DNA from: Dichetophora obliterata
Lineage: Eukaryota; Arthropoda; Insecta; Diptera; Sciomyzidae
Assembly: GCA_963920525.1 (NCBI GenBank)
Contig: OY986438.1
Location: forward strand, 74,439,136 to 74,503,135
DNA: 64,000 nt
Direction of reading: 5' to 3'
The translations under genes were made by a program, and so were the position numbers. Positions 45,154-57,684 of this stretch are shown in pieces. Each line of letters starts with the position of its first letter. The first letter of the stretch is position 1. Under the pieces are notes generated by a model that saw nothing but the letters and a program-made list of their open reading frames with translations, ran no database searches and was not told the DNA's origin.

Positions 45154-45968
45154 TGTGGTGCCCTATTACATCACCACATAGAAAAATCTCTACAGCCTAT
45201 TTTACCTGTTCGTTACATTGATACTTACCTTTAGTTACATTAATACTTACCTTTTGTTATATTGTACTTACCTTTAGTTACATTAATACTTACCTCTTTG
45301 TTATATGGTACTTACCTTTAGTTTTATTAATAACGTATTTTACTTACACTTGCCTATAAAACACTTGTTATAAAAAAACATTTTGAATTGTATTCAGTTA
45401 TGGTCCAGTTAGCCTCGCATGGCATAGCAGTGCATGGCCTTAACAAGCGTCACATCGAAATCTGTTTAATAAGATTTGTGTGTATCTGATTATGCACAAC
45501 ATGGCAACGCATGGCAATGCTCAGATAAAAACAGAAATGCATCTCTGACTACATAGATAAACATGGAAGATCTATTTCATTTTGATATCTGTGTATTCTT
45601 CTATGTATTTGACGTTTTGGCAAAACAGATGTGAAGTTGTAAAATTGTTTGATCAAGTGCGGTTAATTTATTAAAATAAAATCGTTGTATTCTTCTTTTT
45701 TATTGTTTTATTTTGACCATGTGACTATGCTTTGCATAATCACCATTTATTTAGCTGTGTGCTAGCTGCTTATCTGCGTTGCATGCGCTGCTGTGCCATG
45801 CGAGGCTAACTGGACCATTAGTATAATTTCAGAAATTTTCATTTTGAAAAATTTCAGTTTCATAAATTTGTTCGAAGAAAATTGTAGCCAAATAAAAAGA
45901 TATAAAATAAAAAAAGTTTTGAAATAAAAAATTAAATTTAAACAAAATATATAAAAGTTTGCACCAAA
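45154..45968 (+). repeat. gypsy2 3' LTR with inserted MITE
   Basis: Begins TGTGGTGCCC after a polypurine tract (gaggagggggaa, 45139-45150). A minisatellite-like stretch of ttagttacattaatacttac units is at about 45215-45345. Without the MITE the LTR is near 395 bp. Confidence 0.8.
45401..45817. mobile_element. 417 bp MITE with long TIRs and TTA duplication
   Basis: Ends TGGTCCAGTTAGCCTCGCAT and its inverted copy match perfectly for at least 24 bp and nearly so for 37 bp. TTA flanks both ends (45398-45400, 45818-45820), fitting PIF/Harbinger. It sits inside the gypsy2 3' LTR. Confidence 0.85.
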
Positions 45969-46148
45969 CATGTATATAGAAGGTATATTCCAGGTGCGGA
46001 AGAACCCCTCTCTTGGTTACTCTTTATAATATAAGCGTACGTAAATTGGTAAGTTGTAAGGACTTATATAAATTTAGAATTTTTCAAATATATTTTTATT
46101 TAAAAGCTTTATTATAATAGAATAAACATTAAAGACCACTCCCACGAA

Positions 46149-47811
46149 TTAAGCCTCAGCTTCGGTCTTAACTTGGTGATGTAGGCGGCCTTGTGCTCTG
46201 CTTAGCCTTCCTTTCGGGGTTGGTAAGTTTCTTAGCATTCCACCGTTTCTTGGTAACTCTTGTCGGAATATTTTACCTTTAGCTTAAATGAAATTTTTTT
46301 CGCTTTTTCTTCGTGGAACATATGTATTAAGGCCTCCTAATTCCAAATCTGAAAAAAATGAATGGGTCCAAAGTTGAAAAATGGGCTAAAAAAACTTGCT
46401 ATATATAAACAAAACCAAGCAATGGGTATTAAAAGAAAGGTTATTCTATTACCTATTCAATAAGCTATGAACCATAAAATTCCATTAATTACATTCTAAG
46501 ATATAACTTTTTTTATGTACCAACTATTTTGCATCAAAATTTTAGATGCATTTCAGATTCAAATAAAAACGACAAAAATTAATTCCATGAATTCGAATTC
46601 AAAAACGACAAAAATTAATTCCATGAATTTGAATGTAAAAAATTAAGTATAATTTTTCGCCTGCGGCGTTTTATTTATTCACCGTTTATTTAACAGTTCC
46701 TAAATATTTCAAAAATTCTTAAAAAAATTATTTACGGCTTATAACAAATTACTCTGTAAATGTTTTAAAAATTTCTCGAGTGTGGCCCTTTCTTCCTCAA
46801 TCATTCATGTAACTATTTAACTTCGTAAATATTCCTCCATCATATGTGTTACATCGTATATGTTATACCTTAGTTATACCTTAGTTACTTAAATTGCAAT
46901 TATTCCTTGTTTTTTATATAATTTGGACTTCCAGCTTAATAGTGTTTTGCCCTTGTACGGAATATTGTTTTAACACTACAAAACGAAAATATTTAAGTAT
47001 AAAAGAAGTTATATCTTAAAAAGTTATGCATGGATTTTAATGATTGATACCTAGTTGAATAAGTACTCGTATTACCTTTATTTTGATACCAATGATGCTT
47101 ATTTTTCTAGGAAAATTTAAAAAATTACAGCATGTTTTTAAGGCCATTTTTCCTAACTTTGGACCCCTATAACTTTTAAACGTCTTGAGATCGACGTCTA
47201 ATTTTTCACTATTCGGTTTTTTATCTTCAAATACACATTTTGAAAAAATATTAAAAAAGTCCATTTTAGCTAAAGGTAAAATGATCCCTCCTGTCCGTTG
47301 TACCGCCTTCTGAGTAGGATCGGCACGAATTTGTTGATAAGCCTTTTTGAAAATTTTTTCAATATCATCAGCACGGATTCCCAACTTGATGTAACGGCTG
47401 AATTGGCGTTGGAAGGCTTCTTCCTCAAGAGTGCGCATATAATCGGCAACATGTTGACTAAAGATATGAGAACGATGAACATCGGCATTGAAGCTTTTGG
47501 TCTCTGCAGAGTAGCCAGGGAAACGCTTAACGGAGTGTGGAATATTCAAACCACCATCGACAGCACCTTTCATGGCACCGAATACACGGCACCATTAGTG
47601 GTAAGTGCTAAACCGACATCCAAGTAACAACGGAATGCACCTGGTCCATCATCGACAGGTTCAACATTGTATTCCTCACCGGCAACTTCAGAGCAACCAG
47701 CATAAATCGAGTCTGAACCCAATTTGTTGAGCACACGACGTACCACCAAGTCAGTGCAGTAGGTCGACCTTAATGCCGTATTTGGGAAGCTCATGCGAAT
47801 CTGGCATAATT
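46149..47811 (-). pseudogene. RpL5: RpL5 (uL18) pseudogene, copy A
   Basis: Minus-strand remains of 60S ribosomal protein L5. From an acceptor-like tctcaacag (exon start 47811) the frame gives ELPKYG, then [38 protein letters not shown]; a frameshift near 47575 leads to [37 protein letters not shown] and [19 protein letters not shown] 1013 bp TIR element (46270-47282) interrupts it, and the C-terminus VTKKRWNAKKLTNPERKAK is read at 46275-46200 before TAA near 46149. A short deletion has removed residues between ELPKYG and YCTD. Intron boundaries suggest a DNA duplicate. The N-terminal exon is missing. Confidence 0.9.
46270..47282. mobile_element. 1013 bp TIR element inside RpL5, copy A
   Basis: Perfect 15 bp TIRs ATTTTACCTTTAGCT (46270-46284) and its complement (47268-47282). 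A 36 bp internal tandem duplication (gacaaaaattaattccatga) is at 46572-46630. The same element, same length, is in unit B. No transposase and no certain target duplication. Confidence 0.75.
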
Positions 47812-48414
47812 CTGTTGAGAGACAAAAGAATTAAACAATTAAGAGTACTTCGGATACATTATTTAGTTTATTTATAACTTACATGAAATTTATTTATTTA
47901 TTTTCTTTGTGTGGCACAAAACATTTTTAGTGGTGAATTTATACAAACCGTGAAGTCGAACAGTGTTGCCGCGACGAAGTTAAAAAACTACCCTTGAAAA
48001 GGTCCCAAATGTATCCATTTTTAGAAAAAAGAGTACCCAAATATCAAATTCGAAAAATCAATAATAGCTTTATTAATTTTTTTAACACAAAAACAAAACT
48101 TAAAATTTTTCAAACAATGAAACCCAATTTTTGACGCTTTAATAACAATTTTGCAAGAAAAAACATGTACATATAAAAAATAATAAACACGTCTAACGAT
48201 AACGCTCGAAAATTTTATGTATTTTTAGGATTTTTTTAAAATAAAAAACGATATAAAACGATAAAATAAAAAACTATATTTAAACTTTTAAGGAATATTG
48301 CATGATGCAAAAATATATCAGGTAGCCTTGACAACAACCTATTTTCTCACGAGCTGCAATAAACGAACGTCAAACAAAAGAAAACAAAACGAGCGTTCAA
48401 TAAAAGTTTTTTCA
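47812..48414. other. RpL5 upstream sequence in unit A
   Basis: AT-rich; it could include the first RpL5 intron and 5' UTR, since a donor-like catgtaagt lies on the minus strand near 47880, but no coding exon is seen. Confidence 0.45.
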
Positions 48415-48427
48415 TTGAACTAAATTT

Positions 48428-49880
48428 GTTACCATCAAATTTAGGTTTAGAGATTCTTGGCAATTGCACTGGATTTTTGACTGAGATTGAGTCTGGTAAA
48501 TTCGTTGCGTACTGGTTGGTTCGCTGTTTTGCTTGGATTGATAAATGGATTGTGTGCTCTTGACCAAATCTTCCATCTCTATATATTCATTAACATTATA
48601 CCCTGATGTTTCTGGGTTTTCACAGGTTTCCCATATAGCGAAACTTGCATCTTCGCATTGTTGCCAGATATGGTTTAATGTATTTAATTTGACGTCGTAG
48701 TATTGAGCTGGTTGGATTTCGGTTGTTGTCGATAATGTTGCCATGAATCGGCGAATTAAAATGAATATCAGAGATTGCCGACGTAGCAGTCTTATCATGT
48801 TATCATCGCGCACTTCTGTGTTTTCTTGTGAATCTTTTATTACACTTTCTGTTGGTATGGGATTTTCATTGCTAGCATCACTGGTTTTGCATGCCGCCTT
48901 TTCTATTTCCTTCGAAAATAGTTCTTGGTATTCTTGTACTAACAGCTTTATTTGATTGTAATATTCAGATGTGAAATATTCATGGTCCCATGGTGGTTTA
49001 TCGAGATCGCGAATTTGGTTATCAACTTCTTCGAATTTTGACCAGGGGGTCAATTCCCGTTTTGCGTTAAAGTGAAGTGAAAAGAAGCTTTTCACAATAG
49101 TTTTCATTTAAAGATTTCACTTTTTCACTTCACTGCGCACAAAAACGCGATTCTTGTTCGACTAATGAAAAGTAGCTGCTGAATAGCATTTGAGAGTTGC
49201 TGAATGTCTATTAAACAAAGCTTTTATGGAAAATAAATGTAAAAAACTTATTAGATGGTAGAAAATATTTTCAAAAATGACTTTATTGAACATGATGATG
49301 ACTTTATTATGACTTCAACATTCTTTTTATTGATTTATGTACAGAAAACTTAAGGATTTTTAGGAGGAGACTTCGCGATAAGAAAACTCATTCAGCAGAA
49401 TTTCGGAGGAACACTTCGACTTATATCGCTTTCCCAAAGCTATAAACTTGATTAAGAAAGTAAAACTTTATATTAAAAATAAGCAATAAAAAAGAAAAGT
49501 ATAATGAATTTTTCATAAATAAATATAACCAAAATAAGTTTTTCGGTAGCATAAAGTAGCCGAAACTAATATAGCAAGTCGATAACGCGCGTTTGCAACC
49601 GGCGTTAACTTTGTTTTCATTTCAGCTAAAAATAAACAGCTGTTGCAGTTTTAAAACACAACGGGAATCACGTTTTCCGTGTAAAGCTGAAAACACTTTT
49701 CATATGACGATAACACAGAACGGGAATTGACCCCCAGGCCTGGGCAAGGCGCTGTGCCCGATCTCGATAGTAGGTAATAGTTTTTCTTTCCGATGAGTCT
49801 TTTTTGAAATTCCTGATGAGCTGCTGTATTTCAGTTCCAGTTCGATTTTGCTCCTGCATGAATTGGGTAAAACTAGCCAT
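48428..49880 (-). pseudogene. truncated BEL gag in unit B
   Basis: Same gag N-terminal frames as in the main BEL copy (49880-49734, then 49107-48428), cut at the duplication junction after the VTNL region. The MITE at 49047-49733 splits it as in unit A. Confidence 0.85.
49047..49733. mobile_element. 687 bp MITE in BEL gag, copy B
   Basis: GGGTCAATTCCCGTT TIRs perfect at both ends in this copy; CCAGG duplications at 49042-49046 and 49734-49738. Confidence 0.87.
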
Positions 49881-49966
49881 GGCCTTGTTGATATGTATTC
49901 AACTATTTGAATAGTCACTATACGTTTCTTGAATCACTTTGGCGTGATCACGTCGGGGTCACTAAA

Positions 49967-50607
49967 TGTTTTTGTTAAAGCGAGAAATTATTTTATTTCC
50001 CGCTGTGTGTCTAGGCGCATAAACCTATACACACTTTTGCATTGAATTTGTTTTACAAAAGCTATGATTTTGTTTTTTGTGCTCAAGCTCTTGGTACTTG
50101 TGCACAATTTCTTTTATATTTATTTATGTTAAAACTACGATTTTTGTATTTTGTGCCCAAACTCTTGGTACTTGTGCACAACTCTTTAAATAAAACTTCG
50201 ATAATCACCTTTAAAAGACAACTGTCCCAATTTTATTAACATTTGGGTTTTTATAACAAAATATCAATTCAATTAAAAAATCTGAATGACATATAAAAAA
50301 ATACAATTACATACATATAATAACGAAAAAGAAATATTAACTAAATATATGTAATATAATATACAACAAAAGCAAAACAAAAAGAAGTAGAATTAAAAAC
50401 TACAAAATCATTATTTTCACATTTTCAAGGCCAGATCGTTGACTCCACAAAATTACAGCTTGCAGTTTTCCGCAGTCAGCGATTCAAGGCCAAGTCAATG
50501 AACAAAAAAAAAACAATGTTGCTGTTTTAAGTGTCACTGGTGTTTGGAAAATATGACACCATAGTTTTTATGTTGCTGGTTGCATGGCTGGTGGCTGGTT
50601 ACAGACA
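49967..50607 (-). repeat. BEL LTR in unit B (641 bp)
   Basis: Full-length version of the LTR at 38521-39031, with the adjacent primer site altered at the CCA (cacta, 49960-49964). GTATT follows at 50608-50612. Confidence 0.92.
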
Positions 50608-50612
50608 GTATT

Positions 50613-51813
50613 ATTGATCTAGAATCTGAAATTTTCACCATAAAATAAAAAATATTATTTTGTAATTTAGAAAAATATCAGTTTTTCAATCAATATATTA
50701 ACCACTGTCGTGTCATGTGCTGTAGCGGAGCTAAAATTTTGAGTATACCTAACGAAATATCAACAAATTCTGTATCTTTTCTTTTGGCGAAGCTGTAATC
50801 GTCCAAAGTTAGAATTTAGAAAAAAAAAACCGTTGATTAAGTGTACTTTTACATAAAAAACACATTTTAAATTTGGACGACTGGCGCTAAAACAAAAGAT
50901 ACCGGACGCGGAATTTGTAAACTAGTATTATTTATCCAAACATGTCTGAATATGAGTGTACTATTATTTCGTTCGCAGCCGTACCTATACGGAAGTTTAA
51001 AAACTTAGCTATTTTTTTATTGCTCAAATAAGATAAAGGGTCTGTTCGGAAATGAATCATGATGCGCCAACTGCTTTTGCAGCACAAGCAAAATGTTTGA
51101 AAAATTCAAACTTTGAAGCACTGGTGAACGCAGACTTTATAGGCTACGTGTATATGGCAACAGCCAATTTGACTACTAAGATAGAAAGCTAAGATGAGCA
51201 TATTCTAAGAGATTATTTATTATTGACGTGATGTTCGGAACCGAGTTGGTGAATCTTGGGTAATTATTGTGTGTATTATGATTTTAAAGATTTAAAAAAG
51301 CATAACTTTTGAATTGAACTAAAAAAAGCAACGTTGAGTTTATGTTTTATTTAAGCTTAGAAACTATACTTTCTGATAAGAAAATTTTTTATGAAAATTT
51401 AAGCGATATGATAAATCAAATTTTTATTAAAACTCAAACAAAAACTCAATCGAATAGAGCGAAGTAACATTAATTTATTTAAACAAAACTTTATTATATT
51501 CATTGTCATTAAGCTCAAAATATTTTTTTTAGAATTATTAAAAAACAATATTTATTATGTTCAGTTAACAAAATAGTTCAAATAAAATTCAGAATTTAAA
51601 GAACTGATATTGATCTCAATTAACAATATTTATTGTTTATAAAGTTTCCTCTTTGAAGAACGTTTATTTAAGACGCATTAAACTTAAAATATTTTAGTTT
51701 AAGTAACTGAGATTTTCTTTTTATTACAGTACATTATATAAAATATCTTCCCAAAAATTCCATAATTTTTATTGTTATTTTATTTGTTTAAAAATGGCGT
51801 GACATTTGTCATA
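50613..51813. other. non-coding BEL flank in unit B
   Basis: Duplicate of 39037-40132 plus 105 bp (51709-51813) that unit A lost. No gene recognised. Confidence 0.6.
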
Positions 51814-52111
51814 CATGTATATAGAAGGTATATTCCAGGTGCGGAAGAACCCCTCTCTTGGTTACTCTTTATAATATAAGCGTACGTAAATTGGTAAGTT
51901 GTAAGGACTTATATAAATTTAGAATTTTTATATATTTTTATTTAAAAGCTTTATTATAATAGAATAAACATTAAAGACCACTCCCACGAATTAAGCCTCA
52001 GCTTCGGTCTTAACTAATTGATGTAGGCGGCCTTGTGCTCTGCTTAGCCTTCCTTTCGGGGTTGGTAAGTTTCTTAGCATTCCACCGTTTCTTGGTAACT
52101 CTTGTCGGAAT

Positions 52112-53124
52112 ATTTTACCTTTAGCTTAAATGAAATTTTTTTCGCTTTTTTTTTGTGGAACATATGTATGAAGGCCTTCTAATTCCAAATCTGAAAAAAA
52201 TGAATGGGTCCAAAGTTGAAAAATGGGCTAAAAAAAACTTGCTATATATAAACAAAACTAAGCAATGGGTATTAAAAGAAAGGTTATTCTATTATCTATT
52301 CAATAAGCTATGAACCATAAAATTCCATTTATTACATTCTAAGATATAACTTTTTTTATGTACCAACTATTTTGCATCAAAATTTTAGATGCATTTCAGA
52401 TTCAAATAAAAACGACAAAAATTAATTCCATGAATTCGAATTCAAAAACGACAAAAATTAATTCCATGAATTTGAATGTAAAAAATTAAGTATAATTTTT
52501 CGCCTGCGGCGTTTTATTTATTCACCGTTTATTTAACAGTTCCTAAATATTTCAAAAATTCTTAAAAAAATTATTAACGGCTTATAACAAATTACTCTGT
52601 AAATGTTTTAAAAATTTCTCGAGTGTGGCCCTTTCTTCCTCAATCATACATGTAACTATTTAACTTCGTAAATATTCCTCCATCATATGTGTTACATCGT
52701 ATATGTTATACCTTAGTTATACCTTAGTTACTTAAATTGCAATTATTCCTTGTTTTTTATATAATTTGGACTTCCAGCTTAATAGTGTTTTGCCCTTGTA
52801 CGGAATATTGTTTTAACACTACAAAACGAAAATATTTAAGTATAAAAGAAGTTATATCTTAAAAAGTTATGCATGGATTTTAATGATTGATACCTAGTTG
52901 AATAAGTACTCGTATTACCTTTCTTTTGATACCAATAATGCTTATTTTTCTAGGAAAATTTAAAAAATTACAGCATGTTTTTAAGGCCATTTTTCCTAAC
53001 TTTGGACCCCTATAACTTTTAAACGTCTTGAGATCGACGTCTAATTTTTCACTATTCGGTTTTTATCTTCAAATACACATTTTGAAAAAAAATTAAAAAA
53101 GTCCATTTTAGCTAAAGGTAAAAT
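52112..53124. mobile_element. 1013 bp TIR element inside RpL5, copy B
   Basis: Same ends (ATTTTACCTTTAGCT) and length as 46270-47282. Confidence 0.75.
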
Positions 53125-54059
53125 GATCCCTCCTGTCCGTTGTACCGCCTTCTGAGTAGGATCGGCACGAATTTGTTGATAAGCCTTTTCGAAAATTTCT
53201 TCAATATCATCAGCACGGATTCCCAACTTGATGTAACGGCTGAATTGGCGTTGGAAGGCTTCTTCCTCAAGAGTGCGCATATAATCGGCAACATGTTGAC
53301 TAAAGATATGAGAACGATGAACATCGGCATTGAAGCTTTTGGTCTCTGCAGAGTAGCCAGGGAAACGCTTAACGGAGTGTGGAATATTCAAACCAGGGGT
53401 TGCAAATAAACTGTACGAAAAAACAAACTCTACATCTGCTAAATCTGCGAAAGCAAACAGTATTACTATCTGCTTAGGTTTGGATCTTTGCTACAAACAG
53501 AAATGCGTACCAAAGCGAACAGAAAATTAAGAGAGAAAGAAAACTATTGTTTTGTGTTCTAAGAAAACAACAAGTATTTCGTTTTTTAGATTTTGTTGTC
53601 ACGATCACAACCACAACAAGTAACAAATGTTGTGTTCGTTTTGCAACGGAAATTCAAAAAGAATTTCGTCATGTTTTAAGCAGCATTTTTTTTTTTGGAA
53701 GCTAAGATTTTTTAAGTCTCGTTCTGTTGATTTGCTTGCATGAAAATTTCAATAACTGATAGATTTGTACGACATGGTTTTAGTGACATGATTGTTTGTA
53801 TGCGGACACCCAGAAGGGTGGCAGGTAGAATGTAGGTGTTTTCAGAAGAATTTTTGAGGGGTAAAAATTAATATGACCAGCTCATACATTTCACGCTCCT
53901 AGTTATCGAATTTTTTATATCTTTCTTATACTTTTAAACGAGCAATATTTATTTGTTTGTTTATTTGTTTATATGTTTGTTTGTAAACGGCCCAAACGAT
54001 TTTGATGAAACTTTCAGTATAGGGATTTACAGGGGCGAAAAAGGGATCTACCTTGGTCT

Positions 54060-54350
54060 CGTTTCTGAGAAAATTCGTTTAGCAGCGCACGTAGGGGTAT
54101 ATGACCGATTTAGGCAGCCAAAATTAATTTATTCGGTAAAAATTTTCTATTCAAGTCTGTTATTTGATTTTAACCCTGCACGACCATTGGGACATATGCA
54201 ACACTATTCAACATTGCAAACAAATTTGTTAAGCAGTGCACATTGGGGTATTTGACCGATTTAGGCAGCCAAAATTTATTTATACGGTTATTAGTTTCAA
54301 TTCTAGTCTACTTTTTGATTTTAACCCTGTACGACCATTGGGACATGTTA
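54060..54350 (+). repeat. two direct ~165 bp repeats in the hAT-like element
   Basis: The blocks (t/a)aggggtat(a/t)tgaccgattt ... ttttaaccctg(c/t)acgaccattgggacat occur at about 54090-54195 and 54243-54347, preceded by similar aaattcgtttagcagcgcac/aaatttgttaagcagtgcac. Confidence 0.75.
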
Positions 54351-55649
54351 AAGCAAATGTTCCCTTAGGCAGGAGACAGCTAAAAATTAAATTTTTTTAC
54401 AATAACGCTAAGAAGTGAAGCAGAACATTGATTTTGAGCTGTTAACATACATAATATCTTAAGCGAATAGGCAGCTAAGCTAAGCATAATCAGCCTCATA
54501 GCGTAAAAACTGTGGCTTTTACGATAAAACTGTTAATGGTATTTTTGAAGATAACTATCTGATTTACAATTTTGTTGCATGCATATTTTAACTCTGACAT
54601 AAAGGAGCGGAGATATTGGCGAATGACCGACTTCGGTGAACTTTGAGCACAAATATCTTCAAGTGCGTACATGGTATCAAATTGAAGTAATTATGTAGTA
54701 AGAGGTTTTCATTCACAAAAACCCTCGGGCAAAGTCAAAAGTTTCGTCACAGAAAAATACCAAGGATACAGAAAAATTGGTTTTGACGAGTAGTTTTCAA
54801 AAATATATTAAGCCGGTGAAGTTAAAAATTCGTTCCACTCTAATGCACTTATTAAAATCATACTTTTTTATTCAAATAAAATAAGTTGAACACTTTTGTA
54901 TTTATTCATTTTCAATAAAGAACTAGGTATGTGACGGATGTCATTTTGCGGATGCGGATCTGTAAAGGGCCTTCTTTGAGGATGCGGATGCGGACAATTG
55001 AATCTAAGAACCGCGGGTGGCGTATGCGGATGCTCTCAGTTAAATTTTAAATATTGATTTTTACATCATTTAAAAACAAATTCTAAATGTTTGATAGTTT
55101 AAATCATACTTTAGTAAATATTTTTTTATTATTGCTAATATTTATTTTTTTATGTAAACCTTTTTAAGGAATAAAATAACAAACTCATTAATTACAAAAA
55201 AAAGTAAAAATATTAAATTTAAAAGACTTTTATAGTTATTTAGCTCAACTAGACAAACTTAAAGCAGAACTTTAATTATTTAAATTATTTTAAAAATTAT
55301 GTTAATACAGTACCTCAGAAGTTAGAAGCTGTTTTTAAGTCGGGATTTTCTAATTTCTGAAATCTTATCATTTCGGAGTTAAAATTTGTAAAGTTGAATT
55401 TATAATAATATTGCTCAAGCAATAATTTAAAGATATAGTTACTGGATAAAAATAACACACTTATAATGTGTAGAAAATTATACACATTTTTATGTAAATT
55501 GCCTTATTTTGTAAAACGTCCTTTTGTCTGGTAATTTTCGTTTTCATATGAAGCAAAACAAAATCTTTTTCTCTCACTGAAATTTTCTTATGAAAATTAT
55601 TGCCACACAAAAGACTCCAAGTGAATTGATTGCGTACATTAAGCATAAT

Positions 55650-56440
55650 AAGTAGTGTTCGACCGATACCATAATTTTGGCCGAAACCGAATATTCGGCC
55701 CAGCCGAAACCAGAACCGAAACTGGTTATTTATAATTTAAGTTTTCTCAAATAATTTTTTTTTTAAAGAAAAAAAGGAACTCTCATACACAAAAGAAAAA
55801 AATTTAATACAAAATAAAGTATTACTTGAATATTGCAGTTTATAATAAATAATTGAAGTTTGCTAAAATAATAAATGAGACTATTTTTTAATTTATTTTT
55901 TATTACTAAAGTATTGCCTACTTTATATCTTCCGTACACACTCAAAATAGTATGCACCTACAATGTACATTTTTATAGAACTACAAAGCAGTCTTTTTGT
56001 TTTTTTAAAGGTTTAGTATTATAAAAATGGAAATATTTTGTTTTCTTTTCCTTTATTCCACACACACAAAATTCGTTCGTAAGTTTAATTAACAATTTTG
56101 GCTTCAGTACCTATAAAACTTTAATATTAATTACAATAGTATGATAAAATCGAAAATGATAAAATCGAAAATGATAAATTTACGCATTAAATTAACCAAA
56201 ATATTTTGCGTTGACACGATAAATCAAATAATAGACTAATTCATAATTTTTGATTAGTGCAATGCGTTGTAAATATTTTTATTAAACCAAACATATGTAT
56301 TTGAATTAAATAACTGATGCAAGAAATTTTTACCAAAAATACCTCAATATGGCCTCAAATTAGCAGAATAGCCAAAACAAACTAAAAGGGCCGAAACTGG
56401 CCGTAACCGAAACCGAAACCGAATATTCTACACTATAATA
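55650..56440. repeat. possible nested inverted repeat (ccgaaaccgaatattc)
   Basis: agtgttcgaccgata...ccgaaaccgaatattcggc at 55650-55700 and ggccgtaaccgaaaccgaaaccgaatattctacact near 56395-56440. The ends tagtgt/acacta are inverted, the inner motif is direct. Boundaries and class uncertain. Confidence 0.35.
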
Positions 56441-57684
56441 AGGTCACAAGCTTCATTTTAAATTTTTCGTAGAAAACGCTGCACTGTTAAATATAAACTG
56501 CACAAACAATTACCTCGGAAATTAAAATACAATCTTCTAATTTCAGAAGCTTTAATGTTTTCAAAATTCAACTTCTAATTTCTAGATGATTATAATTTTA
56601 TTAGCTTCTTATTTCTGAGGTTTACTGTATTTAATTTTTTATAAAGGGTAAATTGTATTTTATAAAAAGTAAAGTATATACTTGATTGGTTCTTAGTTTT
56701 TTAACTTCTTCTTTTTTTGTTGATAATAAAATACAGATCTTAGATGCGGATGCGGAGGCGGATATCAAAAAATTAATAAGGCAAAAAGTGCATATTATTC
56801 ATAAATATAGTAATAATTTCCTTTTTAAACACTCCTTACTCGCAAAAAATTAGGATAGAAATTAAAAATGTCATTTCTAATATCTAGACCATTCCTTAAA
56901 TTTGAAATAACCTATCTTCCCCGCTGTGCACTGTCCAATCGCCGAGACATTGTATTTTTCACGAACAAAACGTTACCTCATATACATATGCACAAAAGCA
57001 CAACGCATCTATATAAAACAACAAATTCAATAAAAGCAACAAAACAAAGAAAAATTCCAACGCAATAACTTTTTCAACACAAAAATAAAGTCGCATCATA
57101 AACGAAACGAACAAACTTTGCAGATCTCTCTTCGGATTTTGGTGCTTCCAGCAACCTACAAGAGATCGCTAAAGATACTTTACTTTGATTGTTTTTGTGC
57201 ACGCGATTCAAAAGCATAACAGTGAGAGGAAGTTTTTTCTATTCGAAAACAGAAACATTTCATTTTACTTTTCTCTCTCGTCTCTACTTGCTTCGGTTTG
57301 TGCTACTTTTTGAATCGGAGAGAAAAAACTAAACAAACCAAAATACTTGTTGTGATCTTAAGAAGAAACAAACAGAACAGAAAAATACTTTTCTTTAGAG
57401 TTTGTTTGCGAGCCCTGATTCAAACCACCATCGACAGCACCTTCATGGCACCGAATACACGGCACCATTAGTGGTAAGTGCTAAACCGACATCCAAGTAA
57501 CAACGGAATGCACCTGGTCCATCATCGACAGGTTCAACATTGTATTCCTCACCGGCAACTTCAGAGCAACCAGCATAAATCGAGTCTGAACCCAATTTGT
57601 TGAGCACACGACGTACCACCAAGTCAGTGCAGTAGGTCGACCTTAATGCCGTATTTGGGAAGCTCATGCGAATCTGGCATAATT

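Larger units (their letters stand above)
40133..45968 (+). mobile_element. CsRn1-like Ty3/gypsy element (gypsy2), decayed
   Basis: Plus-strand gag and pol between a truncated 5' LTR (40133-40259) and a 3' LTR (45154-45968) that carries a MITE. The shared last ~127 bp of the two LTRs (ttgaaaaatttcagtttcat ... gcaccaaa) define the pair. It is absent from the same place in unit B, where 105 bp of original sequence (51709-51813) survives. A stop interrupts integrase. Confidence 0.9.
36982..48414. repeat. tandem segmental duplication, unit A
   Basis: Matches unit B (48428-58292) throughout, in direct orientation: partial BEL gag, MITE, BEL 5' LTR, non-coding flank, and RpL5 pseudogene with its upstream sequence. 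It contains the extra gypsy2 (40133-45968). It lacks 130 bp of the LTR and 105 bp at the gypsy2 left edge that unit B keeps. Confidence 0.95.
53394..57418. mobile_element. 4025 bp hAT-like element without recognisable transposase
   Basis: Ends CAGGGGTTGCAAATAAAC and, inverted, CAGGGCTCGCAAACAAAC, flanked by a perfect 8 bp duplication, attcaaac (53386-53393, 57419-57426). Unit A has the empty site (47544-47551). Inside: two direct repeats around cgatttaggcagccaaaat (54100 and 54255), gcggatgcgg clusters (54950-55030, 56740-56765), a possible nested inverted repeat (55650-56440) built on ccgaaaccgaatattc, and a fragment of repeat unit R tail (55075-55113). No ORF with transposase motifs. Confidence 0.88.
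51991..57684 (-). pseudogene. RpL5: RpL5 pseudogene, copy B, split by a 4 kb insertion
   Basis: Same RpL5 fragments as copy A: C-terminus at 51991-52115, TIR element 52112-53124, middle part 53125-53393, then the hAT-like insertion, then the upstream part 57419-57684. The frame at the insertion is NIPHSVKRF. It was already dead before the insertion because the TIR element is shared with copy A. Confidence 0.9.

Noticed and set aside
45215..45345. A CRISPR-like or satellite array
   Set aside because: A few short degenerate ttac-rich units inside an LTR, without spacers or regular period.
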